A model generated the notes under the pieces. That model searched no databases. It saw nothing but the letters and a program-made list of their open reading frames with translations, and was not told the DNA's origin. A program made the translations under genes and the position numbers. From the NCBI GenBank assembly GCA_035711845.1, contig DASTBU010000109.1, positions 1 through 20,346 of the forward strand: 20,346 nucleotides of DNA, in the 5' to 3' direction. Below, in pieces: positions 13,752 to 20,346 of this stretch. Within the stretch, counting starts at the first letter, position 1. Each line of letters opens with the position of its first letter. The stretch is from DASTBU01 sp035711845. Lineage in GTDB: Bacteria; Acidobacteriota; Vicinamibacteria; Vicinamibacterales; 2-12-FULL-66-21.

Positions 13752-16433
13752 TTATCTCGCCGAGGCGGCGCTTCTGGACATCTGTTCCGGTTTGATGGCG
13801 CGTGAGACCTCCAACAGATTCGCGCGTGATAACAGCGCGTCGAAGGCTGGCGTCGATCTCAGCTCGTCCCACTTCGGATCCGTGCCCAGAAAAATGACGA
13901 ACCAGTCACGCGCGTCCACCGCCTCACGCAGCCGCTCGAGCGCCTCATCGTTGCGTCCGAGCGCGTGCAGCACCAGCGCCAGATGATATGGAGGAATGTA
14001 GCGGTCACGGCCGAACGCGTGGAGCTGTTGCAGCACTCTCTCTGCCGGGGCCCGTTTTCCGAGCTTCGCCAGCGCATACCCACGAAGTGCCATCGCAAAC
14101 GAGAAGGGTTGGCCCGGCATGGTGTTGTCCGAGCGAGCGAGGAGCGCCTCCACCCGTTCGCACGCCTCCAGGGCTGCCTGATATCGCCCCTGTGCGAGCA
14201 GTGGATACAGGCGTATAAGGGTGGGAAAATTCGGGTCGTACTGCGCCAGTCCATCTAGATGCGCGAGCGCTTTGTCGTACCGACGCGCCAGGAAAAGGAA
14301 CTGGCCTTCGAGGGCGCGCGCAAGGGGCCAGGCGGGGTCGAGCGCCCGCGCCCGCTTTACCTGCGCCAACGCCTCCTCATGCCTTCCGATGTTCGACAGG
14401 ATGTGGGCGAGTCCGAGATGAGCGAGAGCGGATGGCTCGAGGTCCAGCGCCCGCCGAACCAGCCGTTCGGCCGTTTCGAAGTCCCAGTCGAAGTAGAACG
14501 CGATCATCCCGTGAGCCGCGAGGGCTTCCGGGTGATCCGGCTCGAGCGCCAGGGCGCGGTCCGCGGCCGCTTTGGCGGCGGGAATCGTGTCGATCGGCCG
14601 CTCGTCGCCGGCGATCGGGAGCATCCGCAGGGCCAGCGCCAAGCCCGCCCATGCGTCCGCGAATCCCTGGTCTCGACCGACCGCGGTGCGAAAGTAATCG
14701 ACGGCCTTGTTCAGATCGCTGCGGTTCGGCCGGCTGACGTGCGCCCGCCCGTTGAGATACGCCTCGTACGCCTCCCGGTCGGCGGTACCGGGGCTGGCAA
14801 TCCTCCGCCGGACGCCCCCCGACACGTGGGGCGCGATTGCCTCGATGACACGGCCGGCGATCGCGTCCTGAACCGAGACGCGGTCGTCGTCGTCGAATGT
14901 ATCCTGCCAGACAACGTTGTTGGCCCGAACCGAGAGCAGTTTCACGTCGGCGCGCAGCCGGCCCGCATCGCGCTGCAACGAGCCCGTCAGGACGTAGTCT
15001 GCGCCGAGTTGCCGTCCTGCGCTCAAGGGATCCTCACGTTGGACACGGAGCGTCGCCGACAGCGGGAGGACCCGGACACTCTCGATCCGGCTCATTCGGG
15101 TGATGAACACTTCCGCAAGCCCGATTTCGAGCAAACCGTCGTCGCCCCTGGGTGGGACACTGGTGAACGGCAACACGGCCAGGGTTTTCAATGCATCGGT
15201 GGCCGGCAGGTTTCGCGACGGCCGGTAGTGCCACGCCATCGTCGCCGCAACACCGACAGCGACCACGGCGAGCCAGGCTCGCAGCGGTGATCGACGCACT
15301 CGCTCTCCACGGTGCGCGGTTGACCCTCCGACCGCCGCTCGGGCGAGCCGCTCGGCAGTTGCGGTATCAACGGACGATTCCACCTCCTCCAACGCCGCGA
15401 GCACATCGGCTGCGGACTGGAAGCGGGCCTCCGGTGCTTTCTCCAGAAGACGATTGACAACACCTGTGAGCTTCGAAGGGACAGCCGCAGCTGAATCGAG
15501 CACCGCGGGCTCGTACAGGATGGCGTGCAGCGTGTCGACCAGGTGGTCGCGTCCAAAGGCTCGCCGCCCCGTGATCATCTCGAACACGACCGATCCGAGT
15601 GCAAACACATCGGCACGCGCATCGATTGCGCTCCCGCGAATCTGCTCCGGCGCCAGATACGCGGAGGTCCCCAGCACGATGCCCGTAAGCGTGGACGGAC
15701 GCTCCGCAGTCTTTGTCTCGTGCTCGAGCTTCGCGATGCCGAAGTCCAGGATCTTCGCGGGGCCGGACCGCGTGAGGAAGATGTTCTCCGGCTTCAGATC
15801 GCGGTGGATCAGCCCGGCGGCATGGGCGGCAATCAGTCCGCGAGCCACATCCGACGCAACGTGCACCACCTCGGCAGACGTCAGCGGCCCTCGCGACAGT
15901 CGATGGCGCAGCGTCTCGCCGTCGAGCAGTTCCTCGACGAAGTACGCCCGCTGCCCATCGACGAGACCCACATCGTAGAGGCGCACGATGTTCGGGTGGT
16001 CGAGCGACGCAGTCCACTGCGCCTCCCGCACGAATCGCTCGATTCGCTCCGCGTCGCCAGCAGCCGATCGCGACAAGACCTTGAGCGCGACGTCGCGGCG
16101 CAGCCGCACGTCGGTCGCTCGATATACATCCCCCATCCCTCCCCGTGCGAGAAGCGCCACGATGCGATAGGGCCCCACTTGTGAACCGGCTGGGAGCGGC
16201 GCGTCCTCCTCCGCGAGAGCCTGGACGTTGGCGAGGATGGCTGGGACGTCCAGAAAACCCCCGACCGTTGCGCTCGCAGCCGCGAGGGCATCGGCGTCGG
16301 CCGCCAGCTCGGGATGATTGGCAACGAACTCGCGATGAAGACGCTCGCGCTGCGCAACATCCGCCTCGAGCCAGGCATTGTGCCACGTCGACAGAGGCTC
16401 CCAGCTGTCAGGCGGCATGTCCGTCATGTGCAT
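13752..16433 (-). CDS. Ser/Thr protein kinase with TolB/FlgO-like and TPR regions
   Basis: An 893-residue kinase starting at the ATG at 16433, which overlaps the sigma-factor stop as TGATG; an internal ATG at residue 3 or 6 is possible. Residues 1-85 form a helical N-terminal extension typical of acidobacterial sigma-linked kinases. The kinase domain shows LLARGGMGDVY (95-104), ATP lysine K118, HRDLKPEN (D212), DFG (230-232) and APEQIRG. A membrane helix lies near 384-401. It is followed by a TolB/FlgO-like segment (TLAVLPFTSV, LGADYVLTGSLQRD, about 415-535) and TPR repeats to about 860 (for example HEEALAQVKRARALDP). The extracytoplasmic half probably senses or binds partners. Co-translation with the ECF factor suggests that it phosphorylates it, as in the EcfP/PknT pair described in Vibrio. 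Confidence 0.95.
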   Translation of the reverse strand: MHMTDMPPDSWEPLSTWHNAWLEADVAQRERLHREFVANHPELAADADALAAASATVGGFLDVPAILANVQALAEEDAPLPAGSQVGPYRIVALLARGGMGDVYRATDVRLRRDVALKVLSRSAAGDAERIERFVREAQWTASLDHPNIVRLYDVGLVDGQRAYFVEELLDGETLRHRLSRGPLTSAEVVHVASDVARGLIAAHAAGLIHRDLKPENIFLTRSGPAKILDFGIAKLEHETKTAERPSTLTGIVLGTSAYLAPEQIRGSAIDARADVFALGSVVFEMITGRRAFGRDHLVDTLHAILYEPAVLDSAAAVPSKLTGVVNRLLEKAPEARFQSAADVLAALEEVESSVDTATAERLARAAVGGSTAHRGERVRRSPLRAWLAVVAVGVAATMAWHYRPSRNLPATDALKTLAVLPFTSVPPRGDDGLLEIGLAEVFITRMSRIESVRVLPLSATLRVQREDPLSAGRQLGADYVLTGSLQRDAGRLRADVKLLSVRANNVVWQDTFDDDDRVSVQDAIAGRVIEAIAPHVSGGVRRRIASPGTADREAYEAYLNGRAHVSRPNRSDLNKAVDYFRTAVGRDQGFADAWAGLALALRMLPIAGDERPIDTIPAAKAAADRALALEPDHPEALAAHGMIAFYFDWDFETAERLVRRALDLEPSALAHLGLAHILSNIGRHEEALAQVKRARALDPAWPLARALEGQFLFLARRYDKALAHLDGLAQYDPNFPTLIRLYPLLAQGRYQAALEACERVEALLARSDNTMPGQPFSFAMALRGYALAKLGKRAPAERVLQQLHAFGRDRYIPPYHLALVLHALGRNDEALERLREAVDARDWFVIFLGTDPKWDELRSTPAFDALLSRANLLEVSRAIKPEQMSRSAASAR

Positions 16434-17011
16434 CAGCGATCACGTGCCGGTCGTGGGGACAGGTGGTGATACAGCCACACGCGCGCGGTGTTCCAGTCGT
16501 TGATGACGGTGCGCACCGAAATGCCCAGTGCTTCGGCCGTTTCCTCGACCGTGAAGCCGCCGAAATAGCGGAGCTCCACGACCTGGCTCGGCCGCGGACT
16601 GGTCGCTGCGAGGGATTCCAGCGCGCGATCGAGCGCAATCAGATCCACCCCCGGCTCGGGGGCGGCCAGCTCCTCGGGGTCGAGAGAGGAGTGATCGGCA
16701 CCTCCGCCCCGTTTGGCGGCGCCCCGGACCCTCGCCGCATCCACCAGGGCCCGCCTCATCATCCGGGCCGTCGTCCCGAAGAAATGCGCCCGGTTCTGCC
16801 AGGGGACGGCGCGCCAGTCGAAGAGCCGGAGAAAGCATTCGTGCACCAGGTCTGTGGCCTGCCACCCTGTCGGTCGCGGCTCCATCGCCAGGATCCTCCG
16901 GGCCATGACGCGAAGCTCGCGGTGGACGAGCGGCGCGAGCTCCTCGAGCGCGTCGCGGTCGCCACGGCTCCACGCCTGCAGCAGACCCGTGAGATCGGGA
17001 CCGTCCTGCAT
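16433..17011 (-). CDS. ECF sigma factor linked to the Ser/Thr kinase
   Basis: A 192-residue sigma factor of the acidobacterial/planctomycete ECF group (the TIGR02999 type). Region 2 includes LAPLVHRELRVMARRIL and ATDLVHECFLRLFDW, then RAHFFGTTARMMRRALVDAAR. Region 4 is SQVVELRYFGGFTVEETAEALGISVRTVINDWNTARVWL. No anti-sigma gene lies nearby; instead the stop codon overlaps the start of a kinase gene by one base (TGATG), so stoichiometric production and control by phosphorylation are likely. No Shine-Dalgarno is obvious before the ATG at 17011. GGAAAAC lies 37 bases upstream and may be part of its promoter. It is divergent from a small exported-protein gene. Confidence 0.93.
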   Translation of the reverse strand: MQDGPDLTGLLQAWSRGDRDALEELAPLVHRELRVMARRILAMEPRPTGWQATDLVHECFLRLFDWRAVPWQNRAHFFGTTARMMRRALVDAARVRGAAKRGGGADHSSLDPEELAAPEPGVDLIALDRALESLAATSPRPSQVVELRYFGGFTVEETAEALGISVRTVINDWNTARVWLYHHLSPRPARDR

Positions 17012-17089
17012 CCGGCGGCAGTGTACTCCCCTTGCACCCTTCTCGGCTGTTTTCCGCTTGAGGGGTAGGAACGCTCATAAGGAGGCACT

Positions 17090-17551
17090 ATGCGACGCAG
17101 TGTCGGGATCGGAGTGGTGATAATCGGGGGGGGCGTGCTCGCCGGCGTAGGCAGTGCCGTCGATGGCTCGCAGGGGCACGCGTTCGAGTGCAACGACGCG
17201 ACCTTGCGCGGAACCTACGGAATACAGATGACGGGCTCGCGGCCTCTGGCGGAAGGCGGAACAGAGCCGGTAATCGGAGTGGCACTGCGTACTTACGATG
17301 GCGCAGGCAATTACACGCAGATCGACAACCTGAAGGGCGCCGTGACAGGAATCGTCCCCGACCGCCCTGGCTTCGGTACTTACCAGGTGAACCCGGATTG
17401 CACCGCAGTGGGACGGCTGGAGCCGGCGCCGGGCATTGTGGTCGAGGAACGGATGGTGATCGTGGGCGACGGGAGGGAGATACGGGCGATCTCTGCCAGT
17501 CCTCTGCCTGTGATGATTTCGGGCGTCCAGAAGAGAATCGATCGGCGCTGA
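17090..17551 (+). CDS. Small exported protein of unknown function
   Basis: A 153-residue protein with AAGGAGG 5 bases before its ATG. Residues 1-23 form a signal sequence (MRRSVGIGVVIIGGGVLAGVGSA). The mature part begins ECNDATLRGTYGIQMTGSR and continues VALRTYDGAGNYTQIDNLKG, then GTYQVNPDCTAVGRLE. This C-x-n-LxGxY ... DGxGNxt ... YxVnxDC pattern recurs in acidobacterial secreted proteins and suggests a small all-beta fold with one disulphide (the Cys of ECND with the Cys of PDCT). I cannot assign a function. It is transcribed divergently from the ECF sigma gene with a 78-base gap, so it may belong to that regulon. Confidence 0.75.
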   Translation: MRRSVGIGVVIIGGGVLAGVGSAVDGSQGHAFECNDATLRGTYGIQMTGSRPLAEGGTEPVIGVALRTYDGAGNYTQIDNLKGAVTGIVPDRPGFGTYQVNPDCTAVGRLEPAPGIVVEERMVIVGDGREIRAISASPLPVMISGVQKRIDRR

Positions 17552-17587
17552 GATCGTAGTGCTCGAAGCGCGGCCCGGGAGGGGCGG

Positions 17588-17800
17588 TCACCTGTTCTTC
17601 AACCGCCCCGCCGCGCCGGAGATGACGCGGACGAAAACGACGCGTGCCTTCTCGTACTGCCGCTCTTGAAAGAAGTCGCGGTCGAATCGGGGGCCGGCTG
17701 AGGCGACGAACACGCTGCCGTCGACCGCCCGATAGACGCCCCCCAATGCCTCCCCGTGCGAGAAGCGCCACGATTCGATAGGGTCCCACCGACGCGCGTG
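17588..17800 (-). pseudogene. Chimeric pseudogene: kinase P-loop fused to JAMM-protein tail
   Basis: On the reverse strand the sequence reads VGPYRIVALLARGGIGG, shifts frame by one base in a run of six G, then reads VYRAVD directly into GSVFVASAGPRFDRDFFQERQYE and KARVVFVRVISGAAGRLKNR, ending TGA. The first part matches the kinase gene (39 of 41 bases identical, 17749-17789 against 16138-16178). The second matches the last third of the exported JAMM-like gene at 18825-19532, but lacks 171 bases that in the parent lie between two CTCGTAC words. The result cannot be a kinase or a metalloprotease. It is a recombination scar between two neighbouring genes, and its upstream end borders the antitoxin promoter. 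Confidence 0.85.
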
Positions 17801-17813
17801 CAGGTCCAGGCGC

Positions 17814-17848
17814 TTGCCGCCTCGCGCGAACATGGCTATTATGGCCAT
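17814..17848 (+). promoter_or_regulatory. Promoter and operator of the toxin-antitoxin pair
   Basis: TTGCCG (17814-17819), a 17-base spacer and TATTAT (17837-17842) form a good sigma-70-type promoter. The predicted start lies at about 17849-17851, at or next to the antitoxin ATG (17851), so the mRNA should be leaderless; no Shine-Dalgarno is present. The inverted repeat ATGGC/GCCAT (17832-17836 and 17844-17848) straddles the -10 box, as expected for autorepression. Confidence 0.6.
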
Positions 17849-17850
17849 AT

Positions 17851-18138
17851 ATGAAGAGCGTGAACATCGCCGAGCTCAAGAACCGATTGAGCGCGTACCT
17901 CGAGGAGGTGAAGAGCGGCCGCGAGATCCTCGTACGCGACCGCAACACACCCGTCGCCAGAATCGTCCCGGTGGAAGTGGGCCAGGACGACGATGGCGGG
18001 TTGCGCGCGCTGGCGGCGCGGGGCAAGCTCCGGCTCGGAGAAGGGACGATCGACGACGACTTCTGGCGGTTGCCTGCGCCGCGCCAGCCCGGGCGCGTGC
18101 TGAAGCGGGCCGTCGAGGCCGAGCGCGATGGCGATTGA
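17851..18138 (+). CDS. Phd/YefM-type antitoxin
   Basis: A 95-residue antitoxin. The N-terminal half, MKSVNIAELKNRLSAYLEEV then SGREILVRDRNTPVARIVPV, is the DNA-binding Phd/YefM fold with the usual I-A-E-L-K-N-R-L-S start. The charged, Pro-containing tail (DDDFWRLPAPRQPGRVLKRAV) is the toxin-binding segment. It neutralises the downstream PIN nuclease and should repress its own promoter. Its stop codon overlaps the toxin start by 11 bases, ensuring coupled translation. The start at 17851 is the only one that keeps the full fold, and it appears to be translated from a leaderless transcript. Confidence 0.92.
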   Translation: MKSVNIAELKNRLSAYLEEVKSGREILVRDRNTPVARIVPVEVGQDDDGGLRALAARGKLRLGEGTIDDDFWRLPAPRQPGRVLKRAVEAERDGD

Positions 18139-18598
18139 GCCCCGTCGGCAGCGACACCCGGTGAAGGCGGCGTTCTGGGATACCAGCGCTATCGTTCCGT
18201 TGTGCTGTTTCCAGCCCCAATCCGCGCGCGCAAGACGGACAGCCCGCCAGTATCCGCGGCAAGTCACGTGGTGGGTGACTGCCGTTGAAGCGGTCAGTGC
18301 GTTCAACCGGTTATGGCGCGAACAGGCACTGAATGCCGCCGGACGTCAACAGGCGCTCGCCCGGCTCGATTATCTCCGGCGCCGCTGGAACGAGGTCCAA
18401 CCGATCGAGGACGTGCGATCTGGCGCAGAACGCCTGCTGGGCGTTCACAGACTGCGCGCCGCAGACGCCCTCCAGCTCTCGGCTGCGATGGTCTGGTGCG
18501 GTGGGCGGCCTTCGTCAGACCGTTGTTTCATCGCTGCTGAGGGCGACCTTGCCGCCGCCGCGGAAACCGAGGGGTTCAGTGTGATTCGCGTCGTGTAG
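18128..18598 (+). CDS. vapC: PIN-domain toxin (VapC type)
   Basis: A 156-residue ribonuclease toxin. PIN acidic residues are visible: D18 in WDTSAIVPL, E54 in TAVEAVSAFNRL, D113 in RAADALQLSAAM, and E138 or D140 in FIAAEGDLAAAAETEGF, where most relatives have Asp (FVTFDxxL). VapC toxins cleave tRNA or rRNA when freed from antitoxin. The ATG at 18128 overlaps the antitoxin end; a GTG at 18161, nearer the first strand, is an alternative without a ribosome site. The module sits between a chimeric pseudogene and the parental JAMM-like gene, so it may have arrived with, or caused, the local rearrangement. Confidence 0.9.
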   Translation: MAIEPRRQRHPVKAAFWDTSAIVPLCCFQPQSARARRTARQYPRQVTWWVTAVEAVSAFNRLWREQALNAAGRQQALARLDYLRRRWNEVQPIEDVRSGAERLLGVHRLRAADALQLSAAMVWCGGRPSSDRCFIAAEGDLAAAAETEGFSVIRVV

Positions 18599-18824
18599 TG
18601 GGGAGGTCGGGGAAATCACGAACACGGCCTCGAGTCCATTCCGTGCCTCCGTTTGACTCTCGAGTACGCTTCGAGATGCAGAGAGAAGCCGCGCTCGAGG
18701 TGCAGGTACAGCCCGAGAGCGCGAAGTGAGGCCGACCCGCTTCGTCCGCTCGTCGGCATGCTGCGCCGCCGCCGCATCGACGACGTGCTGGGTGGAGGAA
18801 CGAAGGATCGCCGTGGGCGAGCGT
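18599..18824. other. Gap between toxin and JAMM-like gene
   Basis: I find no gene in these 226 bases. Frames crossing it are Arg/Ser-rich shadows. No clear terminator follows the toxin gene. Confidence 0.4.
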
Positions 18825-19532
18825 TCACCTGTTCTTCAACCTCCCCGCCGCGCCGAAGATGACGCGGGTGAAGACGACGCGTGCCTTCTCGTACGACTCG
18901 CGTCCGGCGCCGCGGAGCGTGAACCAATACCGCACGATTCCCGCCCGGGAGAGTGCCTGAGTCACGAGATGGCTGAAGTGCGCATCGCTCACCGCAACCG
19001 GCAGGCTGGACGATGGCCATTCTGCTCGAAGTTTCTTCAGCACCTCGGCCCTCGCCCCCTCGTACTGCCGCTCGTGAAAGAACTCCCGGTCGAATCGGGG
19101 CCCGGCTGCCGCCACGAACACGCTGCCCTCGTGTCCGATCGCCACGACGGCGAGGACACCCGGCTTGGTGAGCTGCCGCAGGTCATTGCTGCTCAGACCG
19201 ACGTTGGCGGGATGGTTGTGGACGAGAACGATTCCCGTTTCCGGTCGAAGCAGCAAGGTATCCAGCTCTGGATCGATGCGGACGGAAGAATCTCCGCCTT
19301 CGCGCGTCAGCAGTGACGCTCCGGAAGAGGCGCTGACCGCCAACAGCCGCTCGGTGGCCGCGCTATCGCCGCGCACACCAAGCTGCTCTAGCCATCGTTT
19401 GGCCCCTTTTTCCGTCAGGTCCAGCCTGGCCACCAGGCCGGCAAGGTCCAGCGGGCGCTCCTGCGCGCCCGCCTCCGCTCCCCCCAGGGTTACCACCAGC
19501 GCCGCGCAACCCAGATATCCAGGTGCTCGCAT
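18825..19532 (-). CDS. Exported JAMM/JAB-like putative metalloprotease
   Basis: A 235-residue protein. The ATG at 19532 is chosen for its GAGGAGG site 8 bases upstream and the signal sequence it opens (MRAPGYLGCAALVVTLGGAEAGAQ); the frame is open further upstream. The core reads LRPETGIVLVHNHPANVGLSSNDLRQL. This gives H105-x-H107 and S114-x-x-D117, the metal and catalytic residues of the JAB/MPN (JAMM) fold, with a loop one residue shorter than in RadC (HNHP...SxxD). JAMM proteins cleave isopeptide or peptide bonds with zinc; a secreted one is unusual. Residues after 135 (GSVFVAAAGPRFDREFF, WFTLRGAGRESYEKARVVF) form a C-terminal region of unknown role. A broken copy of this tail lies at 17588-17720. 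It is divergent from the second ECF sigma gene. Confidence 0.75.
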   Translation of the reverse strand: MRAPGYLGCAALVVTLGGAEAGAQERPLDLAGLVARLDLTEKGAKRWLEQLGVRGDSAATERLLAVSASSGASLLTREGGDSSVRIDPELDTLLLRPETGIVLVHNHPANVGLSSNDLRQLTKPGVLAVVAIGHEGSVFVAAAGPRFDREFFHERQYEGARAEVLKKLRAEWPSSSLPVAVSDAHFSHLVTQALSRAGIVRYWFTLRGAGRESYEKARVVFTRVIFGAAGRLKNR

Positions 19533-19572
19533 GGGTCCCGCCTCCTCGGCGCCGGAAGCGAGAAGGGGCGGT

Positions 19573-19601
19573 GGAAAACCGCATGCGCGCCGGAAAACGT
19601 C
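19573..19601 (+). promoter_or_regulatory. ECF-type promoter before the second sigma factor
   Basis: GGAAAACC (19573-19580), 17 bases, then CGTC (19598-19601) match the classic ECF promoter pattern (GGAAC at -35, CGTC at -10). The expected start is near 19608, leaving a leader of about 24 bases. This suggests that the sigma factor controls its own gene. Confidence 0.45.
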
Positions 19602-19631
19602 TAGAATGGCGGCCTGCAGGGAGTTGAGGGG

Positions 19632-20297
19632 ATGCCCGACCCGGCCGCCGCCGTCACGACCTTGCTGCGTGCCTGGCGGCATGGCGATCAGGCGGCGTTC
19701 GAACGGCTGACGCCCCTCGTCTACGACGAGCTGCGGCGGAGGGCCCGCCGCTATCTCAGGGGCGAACGACCCAACCACACCCTGCGTCCCACAGCCCTGG
19801 TCCACGAGGCCTACCTCCGACTGGTCAACCTCGATCAGGTGGACTGGCACGATCGGACGCACTTCTTCGCGCTCGCCGCGCGGCAGATGCGGCGGATCCT
19901 CGTCGATTCGGCACGGGCACGCCGGTATCAGAAGCGAGGCGGCGGCGCGATCAGCGTGACGTTCACCGAAGCGCTCGCGGTCTCGCGCTCGAATCCCGAT
20001 CTCGTCGCGCTGGACGATGCGCTGGAGCTGCTGACACAACAGGATGAGCGGAAGGGGCGGGTCGTGGAGATGCGCTTCTTCGGCGGGCTGACGAACGAAG
20101 AGATTGCGACCGTGCTCGGCATCTCGACCGATACGGTGACGCGCGACTGGCAGATGGCCAAGCTGTGGCTGCGGCGCGAGCTCCGGAAAGAAACGCGAGT
20201 GAGCGCAGCGAGCGAGCCACGCGAGCGGAGCGGGGCGTGGGGCCCGCGCGAGCGAGCGTGTAAGGGGGTCCGCGGGGCGAACTCCCCCGGAGAATAA
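19632..20297 (+). CDS. ECF sigma factor with repeat-encoded C-terminal extension
   Basis: A 221-residue sigma factor of the same acidobacterial ECF group as the one at 16433-17011. Region 2 contains TPLVYDELRRRARRYL and TALVHEAYLRLVN, then THFFALAARQMRRILVDSARARR. Region 4 is RVVEMRFFGGLTNEEIATVLGISTDTVTRDWQMAKLWL. Relatives end shortly after LRRELRKE (residue 187). Here the frame runs 34 residues further, through the dispersed GC-rich repeat, giving an Arg/Ser/Gly-rich tail. No anti-sigma or kinase gene is adjacent. The stop TAA is directly followed by the ATG of the next gene. Confidence 0.93.
   Translation: MPDPAAAVTTLLRAWRHGDQAAFERLTPLVYDELRRRARRYLRGERPNHTLRPTALVHEAYLRLVNLDQVDWHDRTHFFALAARQMRRILVDSARARRYQKRGGGAISVTFTEALAVSRSNPDLVALDDALELLTQQDERKGRVVEMRFFGGLTNEEIATVLGISTDTVTRDWQMAKLWLRRELRKETRVSAASEPRERSGAWGPRERACKGVRGANSPGE
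20196..20292 (+). repeat. GC-rich dispersed repeat element, uninterrupted copy
   Basis: It shares ordered blocks GAGCGGAGCGGGGC, GGGGCCC, GCGAGCGA, GGGGGTCCG and GGGGCGAA followed by CCCCCGG with 4425-4566 (reverse). It overlaps the last 33 or so codons of the sigma factor and the ribosome site of the following gene. The left part (GTGAGCGCAGCGAGCGAG) is itself made of short GAGCG-like words. Confidence 0.65.
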
Positions 20298-20346
20298 ATG
20301 GTTCTTGAAAAATACAAACAGAAGCGCAACTTCAGCTCGACGCCGG
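20298..20346 (+). CDS. ligD: LigD-type DNA ligase or 3'-phosphoesterase, first 16 codons
   Basis: Only MVLEKYKQKRNFSSTP is visible before the window ends. This LExYxxKRxFxxTP pattern is the usual beginning of the 3'-phosphoesterase domain of bacterial LigD, which trims DNA ends in non-homologous end joining; acidobacterial LigD proteins and stand-alone phosphoesterases both start this way, so the full product may be either. GGAG lies 5 bases before the ATG, and the ATG touches the sigma-factor stop (TAAATG), implying translational coupling. The identification rests on 16 residues. Confidence 0.6.
   Translation, partial: MVLEKYKQKRNFSSTP

Noticed and set aside
18616..19020. 134-codon reverse frame beside the JAMM-like gene
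   Set aside because: It overlaps that gene in another frame, is Arg/Ser-rich and has no recognisable pattern or ribosome site.
1..20346. Mobile-element transposase, integrase or tRNA genes
   Set aside because: I searched for typical transposase/integrase motifs and tRNA cloverleaf patterns by eye and saw none. The repeats present are non-coding.

Overview
The window looks like a chromosomal contig of a high-GC Acidobacteriota, probably Vicinamibacteria-like. This is an inference from gene content: two large TPR-bearing Ser/Thr kinases plus two decayed kinase fragments, two ECF sigma factors of the anti-sigma-less type common in that phylum (one translationally coupled to a kinase), many exported proteins, and short-unit palindromic repeats at gene junctions. 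I see no rRNA, tRNA, CRISPR array, intact insertion sequence or phage gene.

Left part (1-7240): the 3' end of a metal-dependent amidohydrolase; a membrane-anchored Ser/Thr kinase followed 16 bases later by an outer-membrane beta-barrel protein; a GC-rich dispersed repeat; a small reverse-strand gene; an 11-unit heptamer array; then a thiolase-like/DUF35 gene pair resembling the BbsB/BbsA type of aromatic or ketone CoA metabolism, in which the thiolase-like subunit lacks the usual nucleophilic cysteine.

Middle (7240-13080): a palindromic heptamer array beside a decayed kinase 5' fragment; a secreted SGNH hydrolase; and a possible stress or low-oxygen group made of a Crp/Fnr regulator divergent from a P1B-type metal ATPase, an Hsp20 chaperone convergent with it, and a DsrE-like gene carrying two lesions. 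Palindromic heptamer arrays sit exactly between the convergent ATPase and Hsp20 stop codons and again just before the next gene.

Right part (13080-20346): a SAM methyltransferase; a convergent sigma-kinase operon with a TGATG overlap; a small exported protein; a chimeric pseudogene fusing a kinase P-loop to the tail of a nearby exported JAMM-like protein; a Phd/YefM-PIN toxin-antitoxin pair with an apparently leaderless promoter; the intact JAMM-like gene; a second ECF sigma factor with an ECF-like promoter and a C-terminus extended through a dispersed repeat; and the first codons of a LigD-type gene.

The most unusual signals are (1) four loci with short repeats of period about 7, each with a different unit and three of them palindromic, placed at gene boundaries; (2) the nested GC-rich repeat present twice, once read as protein; (3) the kinase/JAMM chimera, whose history can be read base by base; and (4) the Cys-less thiolase-like protein.
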